From NCBI GenBank assembly GCA_026002875.1, contig BPGE01000001.1:1116001-1180000 (forward strand): a DNA stretch of 64,000 nt. Direction: 5' to 3'. The notes beneath the pieces were generated by a model, which did not search any database, was not told where the DNA came from, and worked only from the letters and a program-made list of their open reading frames with translations. Shown here in pieces: positions 59,859-64,000 of the stretch (positions within the stretch are counted from its first letter, which is position 1; every line of letters starts with the position of its first letter). The stretch comes from Bryobacteraceae bacterium. Lineage in GTDB: Bacteria > Acidobacteriota > Terriglobia > Bryobacterales > Bryobacteraceae. The translations under genes were made by a program, and so were the position numbers.

Positions 59859-60257
59859 GTGAAAGGCGGCCTTCTCTATCTGCACGATCAGCCCGATGCG
59901 TTGCGGTTCGAAGTCCGGGGACGGTTCGACGAGACGCTGCTTGCAGAAATGCGGGCTTCGCTGGCGACCGCCCGCTCCATGCTGAACGGAAGGCCTCTCG
60001 TAATCGACCTCCGGCGAGCATCCTGGATCGCGCCCGGAATCCCCGGACAACTGGCCGCCCTGGCTGGCGCCGGCACCCGCATCCTCGCGCGGGACGAACA
60101 GTTGCCGGACGTGTCGGCGGCTCTGCCGCGCGAGGCGCGCCTGGTGGAGGAGTCCCGCTTTTCCTCGTTACGGCAGGCCTTCTGCTTCGTGCTTCACCTT
60201 CTGCGCCCGGGCTGTTCCTGTTCTTCCTGCCAGCCGCAACGCGTCTGGAGCCTGTAA
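59859..60257 (+). CDS. STAS-like protein with cysteine-rich tail
   Basis: This 132-residue protein resembles an anti-sigma-antagonist STAS fold: LRFEVRGRFDE, RPLVIDLRRASWIAPGIP, and GAGTRILARDEQLP. The usual phosphorylatable Ser after the DLR strand is not clear. The C-terminal 20 residues carry CSCSSCQPQ, unlike STAS proteins, and may bind a metal. The start is GTG at 59859. It is divergent from the sulfide:quinone-reductase-like gene (98 bp between). Function uncertain; a redox-responsive regulator of that gene is a guess from position. Confidence 0.5.
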   Translation: MKGGLLYLHDQPDALRFEVRGRFDETLLAEMRASLATARSMLNGRPLVIDLRRASWIAPGIPGQLAALAGAGTRILARDEQLPDVSAALPREARLVEESRFSSLRQAFCFVLHLLRPGCSCSSCQPQRVWSL

Positions 60258-60326
60258 GATCCCACTGATCCCTGAACCGCTTCCGGGGCGCGCAAGAACC
60301 GTGCAGCCCGGAATCGGCCCGGCCGT

Positions 60327-62216
60327 CTACGGTTCGACGGCCACGTAGAGCTCCTGCTGCAGCAGTTTGCCGTTCAGCCGGATCTCGAGCGGGACCGCGC
60401 CGCCTTCGGCCAGAGCCGGAACGGCGACGCGGATCTCGTAGAGACCCGCCTTGCCCAGCGCGAGGCCCGCTGCCAGGACGTCGGCGGGCATGCCGCCGAT
60501 GCGGACTTCCAGAGGATTGACAAGCCGCGTCTCTTTCTCAGGAATTTCGCCCGTTTCAACGTGCGGCGTCACCGGACCGAAGCCCGTTCCGTACAGCACC
60601 AGCACCTCGCCCGGGCGCGCCGGGCGCACGGGCGCGTCCGTCATGGCGTTCTCGGGCAACGCATACGCGTCCGAGCCCTCGATGAGAGCGGCCGCGAACT
60701 GCCTGCCCGCCAGGCGGAGTCTTGCCGGCGCGTGGATGCCTGCCGCTGCCAGATCGACCGGCGTCCAGTAATCGCGGCTCCTGCCCGCGGGCGTCTCGAC
60801 GGCGATTCTCGCCTGCGTTCCCTGCAGCTCGAGCGGAACCAGAGCCCGGATCATGTTGGGGCTGACGTAAGCGATGGGGGCGGCTTGTCCGTTAATGGAA
60901 ACCGCCGTGCCCTCCAGCGACAGCGGTGCGCGGTTTCCGGCGAAATCTCCGCTCTGCCACTCGCGCTCGCCTGCCGCGAAATTCTCGCCATAGATCTCGA
61001 TCCACGCGCCCGGGGCGATCGCGACGGATGCGCCAAATGCGGTATCCGTGGCCACGCCGCCATCGGTGCGGATCGCGGGCGGATCGGTCAGGGTATCCGT
61101 CGGTCCCTCGGTAAAGGGAGTCAGCAGCTTCACCCGGTTGTTGGCGTTGTCGCTGAAGTACACGCGCCCCTGCGGATCGGCCGCAAGGCCCATGGGAAAT
61201 CGCAGCCGCGCCTGCTCCGCCCGGCGTCCGTCGAAATCATCGCCGAACCTTCCCGTGCCGGCGACCAGAGAAATCGTGCCCGTCTGCGCATCCACGCGGC
61301 GCACGCGGTTGTTCGTACGGTCGGCGATGAACAGGTTGCCCTGCCGGTCCACCGCCACGCAGCAGGGGTAGAACAGCTGCGCGCGGGTGGCCAGGCCTCC
61401 GTTGCCGGAGTAGCCCGGCAGCCCCGTGCCCGCCACTGTGGTGATGATTCCGTCCCTGTCCACCTTGCGGATGCGGTGGTTCATCTGGTCCGCAATATAG
61501 ACGTTGCCTGCCGCATCCACCGCGACGCCCGACGGCGAGTGCAGCTTCGCCTCGACCGCCTTGCCGCCGTCGCCGGTTTCGCCTTTCTCGCCCGTTCCGG
61601 CGATCGTCTGGATCTTGCCATCCGTACCGATCTTCCGCACGCGGTGGTTCCGTGTGTCGCAGAAATAGATGTTGCCCGCGCTGTCGATGGCGATGCCGGT
61701 TGGCGCGTTCAGCTCGGCGTCTTTGGCCGGCAACAGCTCGCCTTTGGCGTCTTTCTCGCGGAATCCGGAAACCCCGCGCGAACCGGCGAACAGCGTAATG
61801 TTGCCGCCCACCACCACCTTGCGGATCACGTGATTCAACGTGTCGGTGATGTAGAGTGCGCCGGAGCTGTCGATGGCGATCCCCGAAGGATAGTTCAGCC
61901 TCGCGCTGGTGGCAGGTCCGTCATCGCCGGTCGAGCCGATGCTGTCGGAGCCCGCAACCGTCGTGATCGTGCCGTCCGGCGCCACGCGCCGGATGCGATG
62001 GTTGATGTGATCGGCGATGAAAATGTTGCCCGAACCGTCGATGGCCAGCCCCAGCGGATAGTTCAACTGCGCTTCCGGCGCCTTGCCGCTGTCGCCGCCG
62101 AAGCCGGCGGTTCCATTGCCCGCGGCATTCGTGATCGTGTAGGAGGGCGGCGCCTGGGCGGCTGCAGTCCAGGCTGTCCAGCAGATCAGCAGGAACAGAG
62201 CGGGAATACGCATCAT
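60327..62216 (-). CDS. Secreted NHL-repeat protein with Solibacter C-terminal domain
   Basis: This 629-residue protein has a signal peptide (MMRIPALFLLICWTAWTAAAQ). Six or so NHL repeats follow (about 25-360), each with a phrase like GLAIDGSGNIFIADHINHRI and ending in TVAG. They would form a beta-propeller. The last 250 residues (SVAIAPGAWIEIYGENFAAG, VLVLYGTGFGPVTPHV, and ending LLQQELYVAVEP) look like the Solibacter-specific TIGR03437 domain. The ATG at 62216 has GAGGA 8 nt upstream; a GTG at 62270 overlaps the previous stop but lacks one. Probably surface-exposed; function unknown. Confidence 0.87.
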   Translation of the reverse strand: MMRIPALFLLICWTAWTAAAQAPPSYTITNAAGNGTAGFGGDSGKAPEAQLNYPLGLAIDGSGNIFIADHINHRIRRVAPDGTITTVAGSDSIGSTGDDGPATSARLNYPSGIAIDSSGALYITDTLNHVIRKVVVGGNITLFAGSRGVSGFREKDAKGELLPAKDAELNAPTGIAIDSAGNIYFCDTRNHRVRKIGTDGKIQTIAGTGEKGETGDGGKAVEAKLHSPSGVAVDAAGNVYIADQMNHRIRKVDRDGIITTVAGTGLPGYSGNGGLATRAQLFYPCCVAVDRQGNLFIADRTNNRVRRVDAQTGTISLVAGTGRFGDDFDGRRAEQARLRFPMGLAADPQGRVYFSDNANNRVKLLTPFTEGPTDTLTDPPAIRTDGGVATDTAFGASVAIAPGAWIEIYGENFAAGEREWQSGDFAGNRAPLSLEGTAVSINGQAAPIAYVSPNMIRALVPLELQGTQARIAVETPAGRSRDYWTPVDLAAAGIHAPARLRLAGRQFAAALIEGSDAYALPENAMTDAPVRPARPGEVLVLYGTGFGPVTPHVETGEIPEKETRLVNPLEVRIGGMPADVLAAGLALGKAGLYEIRVAVPALAEGGAVPLEIRLNGKLLQQELYVAVEP

Positions 62217-62266
62217 CGTTTTCGTCCTCGCGGTTTGCGTCATCAGAGGCTGCATTCCGCCGTGAC

Positions 62267-64000
62267 TCACTGCGGCTGCCGCGGCTTGCGGCTCACCACC
62301 GGGATGGTGAAGATGTTCGAGATCTGGAAGCTCTGCGCAATCCAGCCTTCCGTCTTCAGGTTCGTCGGCAGGTCGGGGTTCAGCTCAAGGTGCACTTCAT
62401 AAACGCCCACTGCGCCCCGCTTCAGCCCTGCGAACAGCACGTTCGCCGTCCTGCCGCCAATGAGCGAAGAGACGAACTCCAGCGGATCGTTGATCTCCGG
62501 TCCGTCGTACGGGCGGCCCGTCTTCATGGCCGCTTTCGCGGCCTCCGGTCCCACCAGACCCAGTCCGCTCGCCAGCACGACGATCGTTTCGCCCGGCTGC
62601 GCGGGATTGTCCTCAGTGACCGGCGCCCCGGCCGTGTTGGCGCAGCACAGCTCGCTGTTCAGCGCCGTCATGATGACCTGGGCGTCGCTGTTCGCTTCGG
62701 CTTTGATCGGAATTCCGTTCCCCGCGGGCCCTTCGATGCGCGCCCGCAGGCGGATGCGCTGGAACGGTCCGGCGGCGAACGCCTCCACCTCCGGATCGAA
62801 CGCGTTGATCAGCGCGATCAGGTTGTCCCGGATCGTCGCCAGCGTGTCGGTGGCCTGCACCCGGTAGGTGTACTTGCGGTCGCGGATGTAGACAGTAGGC
62901 GTGTCGCCGGGATTGGCGGCGCCGTCCACCGAGATCGTGCCCGTCGCCTGGCTCGAGAAGTGATAGGCGAGACCCGGCGCGGGCGAGGGCGAGTCCAGCG
63001 TGTAAACCGACGGGTTCTGCTCGATCAGCCGGACGGCCACTGCGCTGGAGACCGTGATTTCTCCGTTGTTGCGCTTCACGCGCAGCACGCCGCTGCCGCT
63101 GTTCGAGCCTGCCACTTCCACGGGGATCTGCGCAATCACGCGCTCCGGCGAAACGGCCACGATGGGGCAGGGAAGCCCGTCGACGAAGAACTGCACGCCG
63201 CCCAGCTCGTAAGGCAGCGGCTTCGTCAGGTCGTCCACCTGCGCGGTCTGGTCCGCCAGGTTTTCACCCAGCACCGCCACCAGCGCGAACGGCGCCACCA
63301 GCGCGGGATCCTGGCCGCCCGTCAGCTTCGAGCCGCTCGTGGTCATCACAATCTTCGAGCCGTCCGGCGAAATCGACGTCTGCAGCGTCACCGAGTTGCC
63401 CGCCACGTCCGCCTCGCGGGCGATCAGGAGCAGCGCCTGGAACAGCTTGTTCGGCGCCGCCGTGACGTAAGGATCCTGCGCGTCGTTGATGATCTGAACG
63501 AACTTGTCGATGATCGTGTCGAAACTGTCGTCGACCGTCGTCGTGACCTTGTACTCGCGCGTGATGACATTGCCTTCGCTGTCCTTCACGTTCTCGTTGC
63601 CGATCTTGATTGTCAGCTCGACGTCCTTCTCCACCGTTCCGCTGAACACGATCGAGCCGCGCGCGAAGGTCGACGGACTTGGCGCGTTGCGCACCGCCGT
63701 CACCGGCAGGTTGAAGTCGCCGGGCGTGTAGACGAGCACGCGGCGGTTGTAGGTGTCCGACACGTACAGGTTCAGCCCGTCATAGGCCAGTGCCGTGGGT
63801 GTCTTGAACGAGTCGGTGGACGCGACGCGCCGCGGCTCGCCGGAGTCCGAGCTCTGGTTCAGCTCGAAATTCAGCTGGCCGAGCACGATGTCGGCGGGCG
63901 CTCCGTTGCGCGTGGGGATTTCGTTCCAGATGAGCACGCGGTCGTTGCCCGAGTCGGCGACGAACAGCCGCCGCCCGTCGCTCAGCACGGCGCGCGGCAT
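62267..64000 (-). CDS. NHL-repeat / Solibacter-domain protein, C-terminal 577 residues
   Basis: The gene runs off the window's right end; the ATG at 64000 falls inside an NHL repeat (RRLFVADSGNDRVLIWN), so it is not the true start. After two NHL-like repeats comes an unusual module (residues 115-227), then part of a TIGR03437-like domain (PLPYELGGVQFFVDGLPCPI), then a second copy of the module (353-449). The rest of that domain follows (TIVVLASGLGLVGPEAAKAA). It is on the same strand as the next NHL protein with its stop 50 bp before that start. Probably secreted. Confidence 0.82.
   Translation of the reverse strand: MPRAVLSDGRRLFVADSGNDRVLIWNEIPTRNGAPADIVLGQLNFELNQSSDSGEPRRVASTDSFKTPTALAYDGLNLYVSDTYNRRVLVYTPGDFNLPVTAVRNAPSPSTFARGSIVFSGTVEKDVELTIKIGNENVKDSEGNVITREYKVTTTVDDSFDTIIDKFVQIINDAQDPYVTAAPNKLFQALLLIAREADVAGNSVTLQTSISPDGSKIVMTTSGSKLTGGQDPALVAPFALVAVLGENLADQTAQVDDLTKPLPYELGGVQFFVDGLPCPIVAVSPERVIAQIPVEVAGSNSGSGVLRVKRNNGEITVSSAVAVRLIEQNPSVYTLDSPSPAPGLAYHFSSQATGTISVDGAANPGDTPTVYIRDRKYTYRVQATDTLATIRDNLIALINAFDPEVEAFAAGPFQRIRLRARIEGPAGNGIPIKAEANSDAQVIMTALNSELCCANTAGAPVTEDNPAQPGETIVVLASGLGLVGPEAAKAAMKTGRPYDGPEINDPLEFVSSLIGGRTANVLFAGLKRGAVGVYEVHLELNPDLPTNLKTEGWIAQSFQISNIFTIPVVSRKPRQPQ
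62654..62944 (-). repeat. Inserted module, second copy (within the NHL/Solibacter-domain protein)
   Basis: Residues 353-449 contain TGTISVDG, RKYTYRVQATDTLATIRDNL and ALINAFDPEVEAFAAG. They match in order the copy at residues 115-227. The pattern resembles repeated domains of phage-tail and adhesin proteins. Confidence 0.6.
63320..63658 (-). repeat. Inserted module, first copy (within the NHL/Solibacter-domain protein)
   Basis: Residues 115-227 contain GSIVFSG, REYKVTTTVDDSFDTIIDKF and QIINDAQDPYVTAAP. The strand order and the IxDx(F/L)xxxIN core match the second copy at residues 353-449. Confidence 0.6.

Overview
This 64 kb window is high-GC bacterial DNA, almost certainly a chromosomal segment of an acidobacterium close to Bryobacter / Solibacter / Paludibaculum (Bryobacterales). 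The assignment rests on the gene families present. There are three very large Oar-like TonB-dependent proteins that begin with a carboxypeptidase-regulatory-like domain. There is a VWFA protein of the acidobacterial TIGR03436 type, and two NHL-repeat proteins with what looks like the Solibacter C-terminal domain (TIGR03437). There are also paired MacB-like permeases and a membrane-anchored regulator of a kind common in Solibacter. No rRNA, tRNA, CRISPR array or prophage was seen. Family names come from recognising motifs by eye, since no database search could be run.

Layout. 1-508: the edge of a bacterial microcompartment locus (CoA-acylating aldehyde dehydrogenase start and a BMC-H shell protein, minus strand). 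608-2310: one insertion sequence of the ISNCY/IS1202 type just upstream of the shell gene. 2514-9893: two methyltransferases, an RluA-type pseudouridine synthase, a divergent SDR/tagaturonate-epimerase pair for hexuronate metabolism, a GT2 glycosyltransferase and two secreted proteins. 9918-13401: a translationally coupled operon of a YheT hydrolase and two MacB-like permeases. 13425-20678: a GAF-ANTAR regulator, a TPR/HExxH protein, gamma-glutamylcyclotransferase plus membrane dipeptidase, a CE1 esterase and an exported enolase-superfamily enzyme.

20840-29538 is the most unusual region. DUF1175 (YfaT-like), a 1535-residue alpha-2-macroglobulin with an intact CSEQ thioester, a small membrane protein and a macrodomain hydrolase form a plus-strand operon. 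It converges on a minus-strand operon of a YbgC-like thioesterase, a 246-residue exported transpeptidase and a SpoIID-like protein with an added HExxH domain. I read this as an envelope-defence or cell-wall-repair locus combining features of the two known bacterial alpha-2-macroglobulin contexts (PbpC-linked and Yfa-linked).

29574-38193: a MoaD-MoaE fusion, a VWFA protein, an Hfq-like Sm protein and an inositol monophosphatase. These are followed by a compact nucleoside-salvage operon (pyrimidine phosphorylase, NupC-type transporter, purine phosphorylase, cytidine deaminase, exported amidohydrolase) and an outer-membrane barrel protein with a clear terminator. 38357-44139: a DUF900 hydrolase, an osmolyte-type glycosyltransferase coupled to a MscS-related membrane protein, and a large secreted HELGH protein. 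44492-57776: the three Oar-like proteins with a divergent CadC-like regulator, a PIG-L deacetylase, a small HD-type ppGpp hydrolase and a MutT-type Nudix enzyme. 57883-64000: a sulfide:quinone-reductase-like flavoprotein with a 62-residue partner, a STAS-like protein, and two secreted NHL-repeat proteins, the last running off the window.
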